Notes: generated from the sequence alone by a model not told the origin. DNA of 64,000 bases from Chaenocephalus aceratus (GCA_023974075.1 CM043800.1:39962813-40026812), one strand, 5' to 3'. Counted from the first letter of the stretch, positions 1 to 9,621 are shown. Program-made: numbers and translations.

Positions 1-184
1 GGAGGTCAGGTACTCTTTAAAACAGCTGCTAGTTATGGGTACTTTTTACTGAAGTACACTTCAAAGCCTCTTTACTTTTAGTTGAGTAAAGAAGTTTAGT
101 CAGTACTTCTACTTTCACCAGAGTATTTTTAAACACGAGTATCTGTACTTCTACTTGAGTAAAGGATGTTTTGCCATCTCTCAT
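1..184 (-). mobile_element. Non-autonomous hAT-like element, cut by window edge
   Basis: Minus-oriented copy of a fish repeat rich in ACTTGAGTAAA and AGTACTT words. It ends on the right at TTGCCATCTCT, which is the complement of an AGAGATGGCAA terminus. Bases 1-165 match, in reverse complement, the left part of the longer copy that begins near 14974. The CAGAGRTGG end type is common in hAT elements; that class call is an inference. No coding sequence. Confidence 0.6.
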
Positions 185-635
185 GGTGTAGAGATGAAGG
201 CTGAGTTACGGCTGTTGAGGTTTTATATGAAGGTGCATGAACGTGTACGGGATCTTTTATTACGTGCCCTGCCTTGAAATGAGCTCTCAGTACCGAGCTG
301 ACCGCAGAGGGCAACAGTCAGGATATAGTAGAAGGGAGTCGATGAGAGGAGCATTTTCTCTCTGCTGACCATTTATGTGCGGTGTGAAATCACAGATATC
401 GGCTGTCAGCTGTAATAAACAAACATCCAAAGGCATCAGGAGTGTCATCCTCCAACATCAGCAGCAGAGAGGGAGCTGCTGCCACTGCTGGCCTTCACAC
501 TCTATTCCCACTCTTAAACCCCTGCAGCAGCTTGAATAATTACCAACAGAACACCGTGATACCCTTCATTTTGTCTGAATGTCTTTCTTCATCTCTCAGC
601 TGACATTTGATTGATTTTCAGTGATGGCACCAACA
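185..635. other. No gene seen
   Basis: Single-copy looking sequence. A 61-codon open frame overlaps the repeat at the left and has no recognisable product. Nothing else is supported here. Confidence 0.5.
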
Positions 636-1097
636 TTTAAAGGGCCAGTGTTCCATTTCAGGGGAAGAAATTGAATATAAAATGTCATCATTATGTTTTC
701 AAGTGTGTATAATCACAGGAAACTAGTTGTGTTCATTGTTAGCTATCTAAATTGGGGGCTAATGCTCTGTTATGGAGTTTCATATGCAGCAATGGCAGGT
801 TTTCACTGGAGCTTTTTTACGTTCCCTTAATGCCACCGTAGTTCTCCGATACGCTTTTAAAACTGCGATAACGCCAGCTTCTGCCAGAATGCCTTGCTCC
901 TAAAGTCGATGTGGTATGAATGGCCTTTAAACAAAGTGAAGAAGTCCTGAAAGATAGTTCAATGTTTTGTAATACGGATTCATTTCTGTGTGAGTCTTGT
1001 AATATATATAATGAGGGGAGGGGTATTTAGTCGGTGGCAATCTTTAACTCCAACACTACAGTAGATATCGCCAAATCCTACACACTGTTCCTTTGAT
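636..1097 (-). mobile_element. TTAA-ended MITE (CAGTGTKYAGGATTT family)
   Basis: The left end reads TTTAAAGGGCCAGTGTTCC. The right end is CACTGTTCCTTTGA, the complement of a TCAAAGGAACAGTG start, so the termini are imperfect inverted repeats. The interior includes a segment read on the minus strand as 'taggatttggcgatatct', typical of an abundant fish MITE. No open frame. The TTAA-like edge suggests a Kolobok or piggyBac type target, which is an inference. Confidence 0.6.
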
Positions 1098-1149
1098 TAG
1101 ACGTTAGGGAATTTTAAACGTCACATTGAAAAGCTGCTTTATTAAAACA

Positions 1150-1259
1150 TGAAGAGTACTCTGATCTTCTTTAGTATGTCTACTTTCACCAGAGTATTTT
1201 AAAACATGAGTATCTGTACTTCTACTTGAGTAAAGGATGTGTGTACTTCTGCCATCTCT
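1150..1259 (-). mobile_element. Fragment of the hAT-like ACTTGAGTAAA repeat
   Basis: Matches bases 95-184 closely (CACCAGAGTATTT, TCTGTACTTCTACTTGAGTA) and again ends at GCCATCTCTG. It is a terminal fragment only. Confidence 0.55.
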
Positions 1260-2195
1260 GCTGTCTTGTGATTGGTCCTCTCCAAGTGGACAGGTTTAGA
1301 GATGCTCTTTCCCTTTCCATCCGGAGTTAGGGTTGCTGATGAGAAACGCAATCCTTGGCGCTTTTCCATCGTTCACTTCAATAGCAGCTTCAATTGGTTA
1401 CATTGTGATGTGACAGTCTAATTGACTTAAGCGTTTCTGAGGTCTTTGAACCGTTTCTCTCTATGATCGAGAACTAGGAGGCACTCCATCTTCCACCATT
1501 AAACACAAACGACATTGTTCAACTATTCCTTTAGAGCAGTGACTAAGTGTTTTTTACAGGGAACGATCACAGACTGCAGCCAAGTCGGTAGTTAAATATT
1601 TTGCTCTCAAAGCTGATTATGAGAAAGAATCTGTCAGCGGTTTCATTGTTTTCTTAATATATATAAACAGCTTTGAAATGAAACACTTCATAACGCTAAT
1701 AAGTCAAACAAATACGCACGGTTCCAAAGCAAATCCACAGATGTGCTGAAAATGACCCTTTTTTTAAGAGTTTCTGGCACTTTTCCTCAAAGAATGCCAT
1801 TAGTGTTGGGTTCAGCGAAATGTACAGTGGCTCATGGTCTTTGCTGTTTTATGGCTCTCATTTCCAGCAGCCGAGAGGTGTTTCTGTGGGGAAACGCTTC
1901 TCTACTGGACGCACAGAAACCCCTTCCTGCTGGGTGGTATCACAGACTGAACATGGAGCTGCTTGTGTTTTGTTTATCAGGTTTTACCTTTACCCTGATG
2001 CAGAATGTAATGCTTCTGAAAGTGAACAAGTATATTTACTCATATTACTGACACAATTACTGGGCAGAAAATACACACTGTTTTCACACACATGTACATA
2101 ATATGTACATATGACCAATTATGTATATGTTAATTTGAATTCATTTCTTATTTTATAGTTATTTTATCATTTTAAATGTTCTGTGCTGTCCATTC
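1260..2195. other. No gene seen
   Basis: AT-rich sequence. Two overlapping open frames (1743-2051 and 1820-2101, plus strand) lack recognisable domains and overlap each other, as expected by chance. No promoter or RNA gene seen. Confidence 0.45.
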
Positions 2196-2199
2196 TTAC

Positions 2200-2266
2200 C
2201 CTGTTGCTGTTAAACTACTACATTTCCCCACGGGGATTAATAAGTGTCAATTTTATCATATCTTAC
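2200..2266 (+). repeat. Retroposon 3' tail (CCCCACGGGGATTAATAA)
   Basis: The motif TTTCCCCACGGGGATTAATAA also ends the SINE copies at 4655-4868 and 32051-32305. Only the 3' end is present, so this is a severely 5'-truncated SINE or LINE copy. Confidence 0.5.
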
Positions 2267-2267
2267 T

Positions 2268-2385
2268 CAAATACTGCACGAAAGTACATTTCTAGGTACT
2301 TTACTTGAGTATTTTGAGTTTATTCTACTTAATACTAATACACCCGTACATTTTGGAAGCAAATATTGTGTTTTACTCAACACTA
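2268..2385. mobile_element. Fragment of an 'ACTTGAGTA' hAT-like repeat
   Basis: Contains TACTTTACTTGAGTATTTTG and neighbouring ACT/AGT-rich words resembling the elements at 1-184 and 14974-16320. It has no clear termini, so it is a degenerate fragment at best. Confidence 0.35.
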
Positions 2386-2663
2386 TTAGTCACTTGCAGG
2401 TTTATATGATAGGAAAATGAAATATACAAATACATTATGATGTAATATTATGGATGGAGATACCTGGCAGTATAACAAGTTATTAATGTTATCTAAACTT
2501 TCACCAGCTGCACAATTAAAGTGATACACACATTATATATGTCACTTATTATAAACGAGGGATTTAATATATGCAGTATTATTTCAAAAATGGTCATTGG
2601 ACAACTTATAGTTTTGCATTTATTTTGTTGGTAAAACGTTTGTACTTTTACTTATTCTGCACA

Positions 2664-2922
2664 TTTTCAGGTTCATTTCAGTCTGTAGTGTCTCTACTTT
2701 AAAGAGTCCTCTCCTGCTGATGTTCAGGTGTATATCAGTATGTAGTGTCTCTACTTTAAAGAGTCCTCTCCTGCTGATCTTCAGGTGTATATCAGTATGT
2801 AGTGTCTCTACTTTAAAGAGTCCTCTCCTGCTGATGTTCAGGTGTATATCAGTATGTAGTGTCTCTACTTTAAAGAGTCCTCTCCTGCTGATGTTCAGGT
2901 GTATATCAGTAAGTAGTGTCTC
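2664..2922. repeat. 57-bp tandem repeat, about 4.5 copies
   Basis: The unit begins TGTAGTGTCTCTACTTTAAA and ends GGTGTATATCAGTA. Copies differ by few substitutions. Because 57 is divisible by 3, frames stay open on both strands (2620-2976 minus, 2720-3016 plus), giving repetitive peptides that I do not regard as genes. The array directly abuts the dispersed repeat at 2923-3165. Confidence 0.85.
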
Positions 2923-3168
2923 TCCTGGGACATGTCTCCATGCTTTAATGTTCAAAAAGCTCTTTATTCTTCTCATACTGCCTGTGCTGCAGCACTTCTT
3001 TTCACCCTCTGTCTGAAACCAGAGCCCAGTCTGCTCTGATTGGTTAGCTGGCCGGCTCTGTTGTGATTGGTGAACCGCTTAGAGATGTCCCGCCCCTTAG
3101 CCTATCACGTACTATGTGTTGGAGCGCTAGCCAATAGAAGCGTGAGTGTGACAAAAGTGATGTCACTA
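2923..3168 (-). repeat. Dispersed promoter-like repeat, copy 1
   Basis: Reverse complement of the sequence at 29541-29795, clearly homologous over about 240 bp. On the minus strand it carries a GGGGCGGG box, two CCAAT boxes (ACCAATCACAAC and ACCAATCAGAGC), an AATAAAGAGC poly(A)-signal-like word and ends CCCAGGAGAGAC. This layout resembles a retroelement LTR or a mobilised promoter, but I do not recognise the family and see no TG...CA boundaries. Confidence 0.6.
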
Positions 3169-3169
3169 T

Positions 3170-3844
3170 GTTACAGAAGTTAAGGGATAGTTTTGATGTG
3201 GGTGTTTTCCCATCGTATTCCATGTGCTCAAGTCAAAGCACTGAATGTCTTTGTGAGTGTAAATATGATGGTGTTTTGTTGGACAGTAAAGAGAGATGTA
3301 TTGGTCAAATAAAGGTCAGAAATAAACCAGCTGAAAGAGAGATAAAACAATACAAATAAAGTTTAAAGGTTTACGACTCTGCGCAGAGTGAAAGGTTAAA
3401 TAAAGTTTTAAAAGTGAAATACAACAGCTACAATAAAGTGTGTGCCTTGCTACACGGTGAGGAATAATAATGATAACAGGAGACAGAAGTGTATTTTAGT
3501 CTCTGTTACTGAGTGTTTACAGCATGCTGGAAGGATGTGGTGTGACAGGTGTGTACGGATGTTTTAATAAGCTTTGACATCTTTTTGGGGATTTCCACAG
3601 ATATTTATTCGAACTGACGTCAATTCATCGTGACTACTTCCTGCGTCACAAAGGAGAACGATTTCAGAGCCACCTTTAAGGCCTGCAGTCGATGAATATT
3701 TGATACTGAAAACATCTGGGCCAAATGTTGTTTCCCTGATGGAGCCTGAAACATGTATGAATATACAAAGCTGTTAGAAATTAAAATCAATGTTTTGATA
3801 GCAAACATTTTTTTTAAATATACCTGTAAGAGGACTCAAGTACA
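3170..3844. other. No gene seen
   Basis: AT-rich, with several AATAAA words between 3310 and 3440. Open frames at 3168-3359 (plus) and 3620-3808 (minus) are short and unrecognised. Confidence 0.4.
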
Positions 3845-5612
3845 TTAGCCAGTGGTGACTATGAAAAGGACATATGCAAAGTAATCGAGAAGCAGAGATA
3901 TAACAGAAATGCTTATGAAACATCAGCAGCTCGCCCTTCTCCCACAGCGTGATATTCAGTCAGCTCCAGAACAGACAATGCTGCAGATAAGATGTACTTC
4001 CTGGAACAGTATACAAGAGGTGATCCCAAAGACATATGCCCCCCGACCGTGGTTTTCAGAGAGCCATCGACATGTTGGAAGACCGCTACGGCAACCCACT
4101 GAAGATTGCCACCGCTTTGATGGAAAAGGTGCTAAAATGGCCGCAAATAAAACCAGAGGACTCACAAGCACTCAACAAGTTTTCCCTATTCCTTTTAAAT
4201 TGCAGAAACGCCCTGGAGGATGTGAATTACACGGAGGAGCTGGATAACCCAACGAATATGAGAGTTATCGTCTCGAAGTTACCCTATAAATTCATAGAAA
4301 GATGGAAGGTGCTGGCATTCAAGATCCAAGAAAGGAGCCAGAGAAGAGTGAGATTCAAAGACTTGGTCGACTTTGTGGATGAACAAGCCAAAATCCTGGC
4401 TGACCCTCTGTTTGGTGACATGCAGGGATCTGCTGCCGAAGCGAAAAGTAGGAACGTTTTACAAATGGGGAAAAATACCAGAAGCATCTTTGCAACCAGT
4501 GTGGCCACATCAACAGAGGAAGATAATTGCAAACCTCTGACAGTGAATAGCAGGATGTCAAGTAAGGTTGCCTTCGTGAAGCCATGTTTGTTCTGCAAAA
4601 AGGACCACACACTATTGGAGTGCCATCAGATTGCAGAACAACCTCATAAAGACAAGGTGGTGGCGAAGTCGATAGGGACTTGGCTTGGCAACTGGAAGGT
4701 CACCAGTTCAAGTCCCGGCAAGACCAAGTGCCACCGAGGTGTCACCGTTCCCCACACTGCTCCCCGGGCACTGTTCAAAATGGCAGTACACTGCTCCTAA
4801 CACTAGGATGGGTCAAATGCAGAGAAACAATTTCCCCACGAGGGATTAATAAAAGTCCATCTTATCTTATATGGAAATCTGGACTATGTTTTGGATGCCT
4901 AGTTAAAGGGCACGTGAGTAAAGACTGCAAAAAGAGAATGACATGCCAAACATGTTCAGAAAGACACCCAAGCTTGCTACACATTCATAGAATAGACAAT
5001 GTTTTCCAATCATGCACGTGCAGAAAGCCAAGAGGCGGCCAGGTCAGACAACACAGTAGTTTCAAGTGCACTGGTGAGCGTAAACCAGGAGACGACTACC
5101 TCTGAAGGGGCCGGAGATAGATGTGTTCTTGCGATTCTTCCGGTCTACATCAAAGCAAAGACAGGAAGCAAGCTTGAGGAAACCTACGCCTTCGTGGACC
5201 CTGGGAGCTCTGCAACATTTTGCACAGACTGTTTAGCAAGGCAGCTAAACCTGCAGGGAAAAGGAGCGCAGCTTGTCCTCACAACAATGAGCTCAACCAA
5301 ACAAGTGAAAGGTTCTCTTCTGAGAGATTTGGAGGTCTGTGGAATCAAAGAAGATAAGTCTATCAGCTTAAAAAAGGTTTTCACGCAACAGAGCATCCCA
5401 GTAACAAAGGACCATATTCCTCTTCAGAAAGACTTTGAAACATGGCCACACCTCCTGGAAGTAGAGCTGCCGTGCATCGCTGCTGAGATAGGACTCCTAA
5501 TTGGAAATGACGTGTATGAAGCTTTCGAGCCGTGGAAAGTCCTTCACAGTCAGAACAACGGCCCATATGCCGTAAAGACGGTCCTTGGCTGGACTATTAA
5601 AATACGTATATT
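3845..5612 (+). pseudogene. BEL/Pao retrotransposon gag-protease relic
   Basis: Remains of a BEL/Pao polyprotein in several frames. From 3909 comes a gag start (MKHQQLALLPQRDIQ), then a deletion. At 3983 another frame reads DKMYFLEQYTRGDPKDI, and from about 4050 a third gives AIDMLEDRYGNPLKIA and the rest of the DUF1759-type gag domain. Two zinc knuckles follow: CLFCKKDHTLLEC (CX2CX3HX4C, near 4585-4625) and CFGCLVKGHVSKDC (CX2CX4HX4C, near 4889-4930), separated by an inserted SINE. After a further frameshift near 5000, the frame to 5673 holds a DUF1758/A17-type aspartic protease: AFVDPGSSATFC carries the D-x-G-S active-site motif, and LLIGNDVYEAFEP and GPYAVKTVLGWTI are family hallmarks. Reverse transcriptase, RNase H and integrase are absent, so the copy is dead. 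In living copies gag forms the particle and the protease cleaves the polyprotein. Confidence 0.9.
4655..4868 (+). mobile_element. tRNA-derived SINE inserted in BEL gag
   Basis: Nearly the same sequence as 32051-32305: start GGTGGTGGCGAAG, B-box-like CCAGTTCAAGTCC, middle CTGCTCCCCGGGC, end TTTCCCCACGAGGGATTAATAA. It separates the two gag zinc knuckles and shifts the reading frame, so it inserted after the BEL element. A short (TCTTA)-like tail follows. No clean target duplication was found. Confidence 0.8.
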
Positions 5613-5794
5613 TAGTTTGGTTTATGGAAAACCTATGTCAAGGGGTGTAGGTGGATTCCTCCCCCATAAGTAAATGCAAACGTTGTTTGTTTGGAGTATA
5701 ATTGAGCTATTATTAGCCATATATTTGTTTGGAAATGACTCTTGTTATTATTATTAATTATAAGTCTTCCCGCCTTATAATTAGGGGCCGGAAT
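5613..5794 (+). other. BEL remnant spacer with polypurine-like tract
   Basis: AT-rich sequence between the protease relic and the LTR. It ends in AGGGGCCGGAA (5783-5793), which sits just before the LTR and could be a decayed polypurine tract that primes plus-strand DNA. A large internal deletion has joined protease to this region. Confidence 0.45.
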
Positions 5795-5900
5795 TGTAAG
5801 AGCCATTTAGGCACATTATTTTATGGTAATGAATTATGGTTTTGTGAGCCAATTGAATATTCTTTAATTTAACTTAGCTGAATAACTATGAATTATTATT

Positions 5901-6043
5901 GCAAGGCAAGGCAAGGCAAGGCAAGGCAAGGCAAGGCAAGGCAAGGCAAGGCAGGCAAGGCAAGGCAAGGCAAGGCAAGGCAAGGCAAGGCAAGGCAAGG
6001 CAAGGCAAGGCAAGGCAAGGCAAGGCAAGGCAAGGCAAGGCAA
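5901..6043. repeat. (GGCAA)n microsatellite, about 28 units
   Basis: Nearly pure GGCAA units with one shortened unit near 5951. It lies at the 3' edge of a minus-strand LINE tail, where it reads as (CCTTG)n or (TTGCC)n, so it probably grew from the retroposon tail. It keeps frames open on both strands; those frames are not genes. Confidence 0.95.
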
Positions 6044-6262
6044 GATAGCACCTTTCAGCACCAGGGAATTCAAGGTGCTTTACAAAAATGAAAGACATTC
6101 AGACAAAGGCATTTAAAAACAGTAAAAGATAATAAAAGAAACATTAAAAGAAAAACAAAAAATGAAAGACATTAAGAAAATGGCATTTAAAATCAGTCAT
6201 TAAAAAGAAAAGCTAATAAATAAACATTAAAAGATAAAAGTTACAGTGCAGTCTAAGATATG
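6044..6262 (-). repeat. LINE 3' tail, minus strand
   Basis: On the minus strand it reads TTTGTAAAGCACCTTGAATT then GGTGCTAT, the common stem-like 3' end of fish LINEs, followed by A/T-rich 3' UTR upstream. The 3' terminus leads directly into the (CCTTG)n array. It is inserted in the LTR at 5795-6658. Confidence 0.6.
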
Positions 6263-6658
6263 AATAGTTCAATTAGTTTACTGTTTTGTAACGTGTTATC
6301 TTGCTTATGGACAGCTCTAGTTTACGTTTTGTTATTATTTATAAAAAGCAATCGTAGGAGCGTGCTCAGGTATAAATGACGCTGCCAGCATGACACAGCA
6401 GGAAGTCTAGAGAGGAAGTTGGAAAAGGTTTTTGACTGCACACATCCGTATGACCGAGGGATCTTGTTTGTTTATTTGTTTAAATACCGTGCAAATGTTG
6501 CACGTCGGCAGTGGGCCGCCAGCTGATCTATTGCACCTCTCAATAAAGCACCTGAATGGAACAAGCAAGGTATCTGAGTCAATACTCGAGCTCGCCTCCT
6601 AGACTAAGTGGCCTTTGAACATTAATCATTAATTTTCTTAGGACAATTGGCCACTACA

Positions 6659-7226
6659 ATACCGTCAGTTTAAATGCTATTTTATTCTGGAAAAAAACGG
6701 AAGTTCTCAATACCAAGCTTTTATTCTGAAAATCCTTCATGACGACATCCGGGACTACCGTCCATTAGTATCATTAAAGTGGCTATTGACGCCGTTAACA
6801 TGTATTACATATAAAGTTATGAAAGAGATAAGGAGGAGAAAAGGCATGTGGAAGTAAGCAATGAATGTAAAATATCGAAATCCTCTGTTTAACGCGATAT
6901 CGGACACAGAAGAACGAGGGGGAAGTCTCCGTCACCACAGCCCCCAGAGAGGAGGAGGAGCGAGCAGCCAGCAAGCGGGAAGGACGAATGCTTGTGGGGT
7001 GTCTTCTGGTCGGCCGACCACAGAGAGGGAGCTCTTGACATCCCTCTCTCTGAATCATCTTCTGCTTGTAACATTACCCGCGCCATTTAATTAAAGTACC
7101 ATTTGAACCTTCTCAGAGACTCCATTTAGTCTCCTTTTAAAGCTTCTCTCCTGGACGCGAGAATAACGAACACAGCATAACAAAACCTACAAACTGCATA
7201 AAGGCTGTCAGTTCATTATATCTTAA
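6659..7226. other. No gene seen
   Basis: Several short open frames on both strands between 6795 and 7094 overlap each other and show no domain. No RNA gene or repeat with clear ends was recognised. Confidence 0.4.
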
Positions 7227-7403
7227 GGCCCTGACACACCAAGCAGTCACCAGAGGACTAGCCGACGCTGAAGTCGGCTGTTGCCTGGCCGTGTTCTCCT
7301 GCGTTTTGGCCATGTGTCGCACGGGAACACACCGCACCGACTTCAGTGCGTGAGTGGCAATAACTCTCCTTACCAGCAGGCGGCGGTAGTGTGTATTCGT
7401 CAT

Positions 7404-7532
7404 TCAAAAGAGGCAACAACCGGAAGACAGAGAAGAAGAAGAGTATCTTTTCTCCGTAATATCATACAGAGCTGGCCTCTCCTGGATCAAGGTGATGAGC
7501 AGGTCTTCGTTTGCATCATTCCAGATCGCCAT
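7404..7532 (-). pseudogene. MADF/Myb-like Harbinger protein fragment, 42 codons
   Basis: Reading the minus strand from an ATG at 7532 gives a 42-residue frame ending at a stop at 7404-7406. Residues 7-27 include EDLLITLIQERPALYD, which fits the start of a MADF domain (L-I-x-x-x-x-E-R-P-x-L-[YW]-D). Harbinger elements encode such a DNA-binding protein beside their nuclease. The domain normally continues for about 80 residues; here it runs into a serine-rich stretch and stops, so it is truncated. It is too short to be convincing alone, but its position inside matching terminal repeats supports the call. Confidence 0.55.
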
Positions 7533-7650
7533 GATGAGATGAAAATGAATAGCAGTCTGTGTGTGCCTTCTTAAATCGTTTGTTTACGTCCCTCACTTCC
7601 GCTTCGCTTCTCATGCACTGATTCGCTAGCTGAACAGCCAATCAGAGTGA

Positions 7651-7732
7651 TTATTTGGTCCGACTGCCAGACCCGATGCATGGCCGATTCAACATGTTGA
7701 ATCGGCCATGCATCGGGTCTGGCAGTCCAAAT
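7651..7732. repeat. Perfect 66-bp palindrome with extended arms
   Basis: Bases 7662-7727 are identical to their own reverse complement, centred between 7694 and 7695 in AACATGTT. Arms begin GACTGCCAGACCCGATGCAT. With a 3-base irregularity they extend out to TTATTTGG (7651) and CCAAATAA (7732). No loop is present, so it can form a cruciform or hairpin. Confidence 0.95.
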
Positions 7733-7963
7733 AAGGCGTGTCACGGTCGACGGTGCGGGACACACCAACCTGACTACGGCGCCGCGAATGCCCGACAGCC
7801 TCTGACGGCCTCTGACGGCCTCTGACTCCCAAAATCGGGTTGGTGTGTCAGGGCCTATATACCATGGATCTGTTCGTCAGTCGAAAACACGGAGTAAGAA
7901 CTGATGAGCAAACAACTACATATTAAACAGGCCCTGTTATGCTTTGTAGGGTTTCCCCCTTTC

Positions 7964-8434
7964 CTGGTTTGAGTTACTGCAACTCCCTCCTGGCTGGTCT
8001 ACCTGCATGTGCCATCCGACATCTGCAGCTCATCCAGAATGCAGCGGCTCGTCTGGTCTTCAACCTTCCTAAATGTTCCCACACCACTCCGCTCCTCCGC
8101 TCCCTCCACTGGCTTCCAGTAACTGCTAGAATCCACTTCAAGACAATGGTCCTTGCGTACCATGCTGCGAATGGATCTGGCCCTTCCTACATCCAGGACA
8201 TGGTTAAAACCGTACACCCCAGCACGTGCACTCCGCTCTGCATCAACCAAACGGCTCGCTGCACCCTCACTGCGAGGGGGACCCAAGTTCCCATCAGCAA
8301 AAACACGTGGGTTTGCTATCCTGGCTCCAAGATGGTGGAATGAGCTCCCCATTGACATCAGGACAGCAGAAAGCTTACACACCTTCCGGCGCAGACTGAA
8401 AACTCATCTCTTTCGACTCCACTTCGAGCGATAG
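7964..8434 (+). pseudogene. L2-type LINE reverse transcriptase C-terminus, frameshifted
   Basis: The frame from 7964 reads YCNSLLAGLPACAIRHLQLI, then NAAARLVFNLPK, LLRSLHWLPV and VLAYHAANGSGPSYI. This is the C-terminal part of L2/CR1-type LINE ORF2, after the reverse-transcriptase catalytic core. Near 8207 one extra A in GGTTAAAACC shifts the frame; the next frame continues PYTPARALRSAS, LAPRWWNELPIDIRTAES and TFRRRLKTHLF to a stop at 8434. The 5' part of ORF2, including endonuclease and catalytic motifs, is missing, as is usual for 5'-truncated insertions. It is inactive. Confidence 0.88.
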
Positions 8435-8640
8435 AACTATTAACAAAGCACTTATATACTAATAAAGGACTGGCTTATCTAAAGCCAGTTGAGTAGCACT
8501 TGAAATGTGTTTGCTCTTTGAAACCTGATGTACTTATATGATTCTGTTTTTCTTCAAGTTTGTATCTTGTTGGTTGAACGCACTTATTGTAAGTCGCTTT
8601 GGATAAAAGCGTCAGCTAAATGCAATGTAATGTAATATAG
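8435..8640 (+). mobile_element. L2-type LINE 3' UTR and tail
   Basis: Continues directly from the ORF2 stop. It ends AAGTCGCTTTGGATAAAAGC followed by GTCAGCTAAATGCAATGTAATGTAAT. The same GCTTTGGATAAAAGCGTC tail ends the SINEs at 18791-18945, 19350-19545 and 51030-51215, which probably borrow this LINE's machinery. Confidence 0.85.
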
Positions 8641-9089
8641 CTTTGTGTGCCTGTAAATGATCAAAATGAGCAATAAAATGTCACTTTTTGTGTGAAACAA
8701 TTTACATTCAGCACATTGTATTGCCAACTGATGAAGTGCAGCATGATTCAACCCTTACATGCATAAGGGTTTGACCCGGTGAGGTGGTTTTCTTAGAGTA
8801 TCTTTGTAATTACATTTTTTTATCATTTCATATTCCAGCTATTCCTCAAAAAACATGTTTTGGATATCATGCCATTCAAATTTTAAATGTACATTTTAAG
8901 AAATTGTAGTTTTTGTATTTCTACCCCAAGCTTCTATAAGTGGGTCAAAAATGCATGCATTTTCTATGGGAACCTTTGATTCTAATCACCTGTTTCTGTC
9001 AGGAATACATTCACTGTGGACCACACAGACTACATCACAAGTGACACCTCTCAGCAAGATTATTTCACACAGCAAGATCTGAAACCTGT
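8641..9089. other. No gene seen
   Basis: AT-rich sequence with GGGTTTGACCCGG and GGGTCAAAAATGCATGCATTTT words that recur loosely near 9500 (GGGTCCTTTTTGACC). This may be one old element split by the LINE tail at 9090-9300, but its ends cannot be defined. Confidence 0.35.
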
Positions 9090-9093
9090 CAGT

Positions 9094-9126
<33 letters not shown>

Positions 9127-9300
9127 CATTATATTTGTTTAGGGCTTTTCAAGGACTCAAAATCGCTTTACAATATAGGTTAGGGTAGGCCGGGGTATAG
9201 GACTATCAAACTTGATCAACCGGCATGGATTGATGGGGGGGGCTATGAGTAGACAAGAGGAGAAGAGATGAGTCTTGAAAAGGGACTGGGATACTGTGAG
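9090..9300 (-). repeat. LINE 3' tail with (ATT)n end, minus strand
   Basis: On the minus strand the 3' end reads TTGTAAAGCGATTTTGAGTC then CTTGAAAAGCCCTAAACAAA and a run of ATT repeats (9095-9126). This is a second retroposon tail whose terminus has become a simple repeat. Confidence 0.55.
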
Positions 9301-9610
9301 GGTCTCAGAATAGCGGAGATCTTTGCATCAATATGTTCAAAACGGTTTTTTTTCAAAATGTAAAAAAAAATTCAAAATAGTGAAAAATTAAATATAACAT
9401 ATTTTTAGTGTGAACCAAAATATAAAACTAAATATTATACAAGTGATTTTTCTTAACCAAAATGACCAAAATGGCATAAAAACACATATTATTATAATAC
9501 GGGTCCTTTTTGACCTGATGGAAGAGTGTAGGGTCCAGGCACTCTAAGGACATCTAAGGGTTAATCTGCATCCAGTGCCTGAGTATATGCTTTCTGCAGA
9601 AAAACAGAAG
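9301..9610. other. No gene seen
   Basis: AT-rich, with poly-T and poly-A runs around 9346-9370. No domain, RNA gene or clear repeat boundary. Confidence 0.4.
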
Positions 9611-9621
9611 CTTATGGAATA

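Larger units (their letters stand above)
5795..6658 (+). mobile_element. Putative BEL/Pao 3' LTR, interrupted
   Basis: Begins TGTAAGAGCC and ends GGCCACTACA, giving TG...CA termini. It contains a TATA box (TATAAATGA, 6371-6379) and a poly(A) signal (AATAAA, 6542-6547) in the order expected for U3-R-U5. It follows a purine-rich tract at the end of the BEL relic. A retroposon tail with a pentanucleotide array (5901-6262) has split it. No 5' LTR was found upstream of gag, so the target duplication cannot be tested. Confidence 0.6.
7227..7855 (-). mobile_element. PIF/Harbinger-like DNA transposon remnant
   Basis: Terminal inverted repeats match over 16 bases: GGCCCTGACACACCAA at the left and its complement at 7840-7855. 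The flanking trinucleotides are TAA and TAT, close to the TWA target duplication of PIF/Harbinger. A MADF-like coding fragment on the minus strand (7404-7532) supports the class. The interior also holds a perfect palindrome (7662-7727) and three GACGGCCTCT-type units near 7797-7827. It is too short to be autonomous. Confidence 0.7.

Noticed and set aside
2620..3016. Repeated 19-residue proteins on both strands
   Set aside because: Products of a 57-bp tandem repeat next to a dispersed repeat; no gene context.
5864..6098. Cys-Leu-Ala-Leu-Pro type frames
   Set aside because: Translation of the (GGCAA)n array.
7999..8382. 127-codon minus frame
   Set aside because: Shadow of the L2 reverse-transcriptase fragment on the plus strand.
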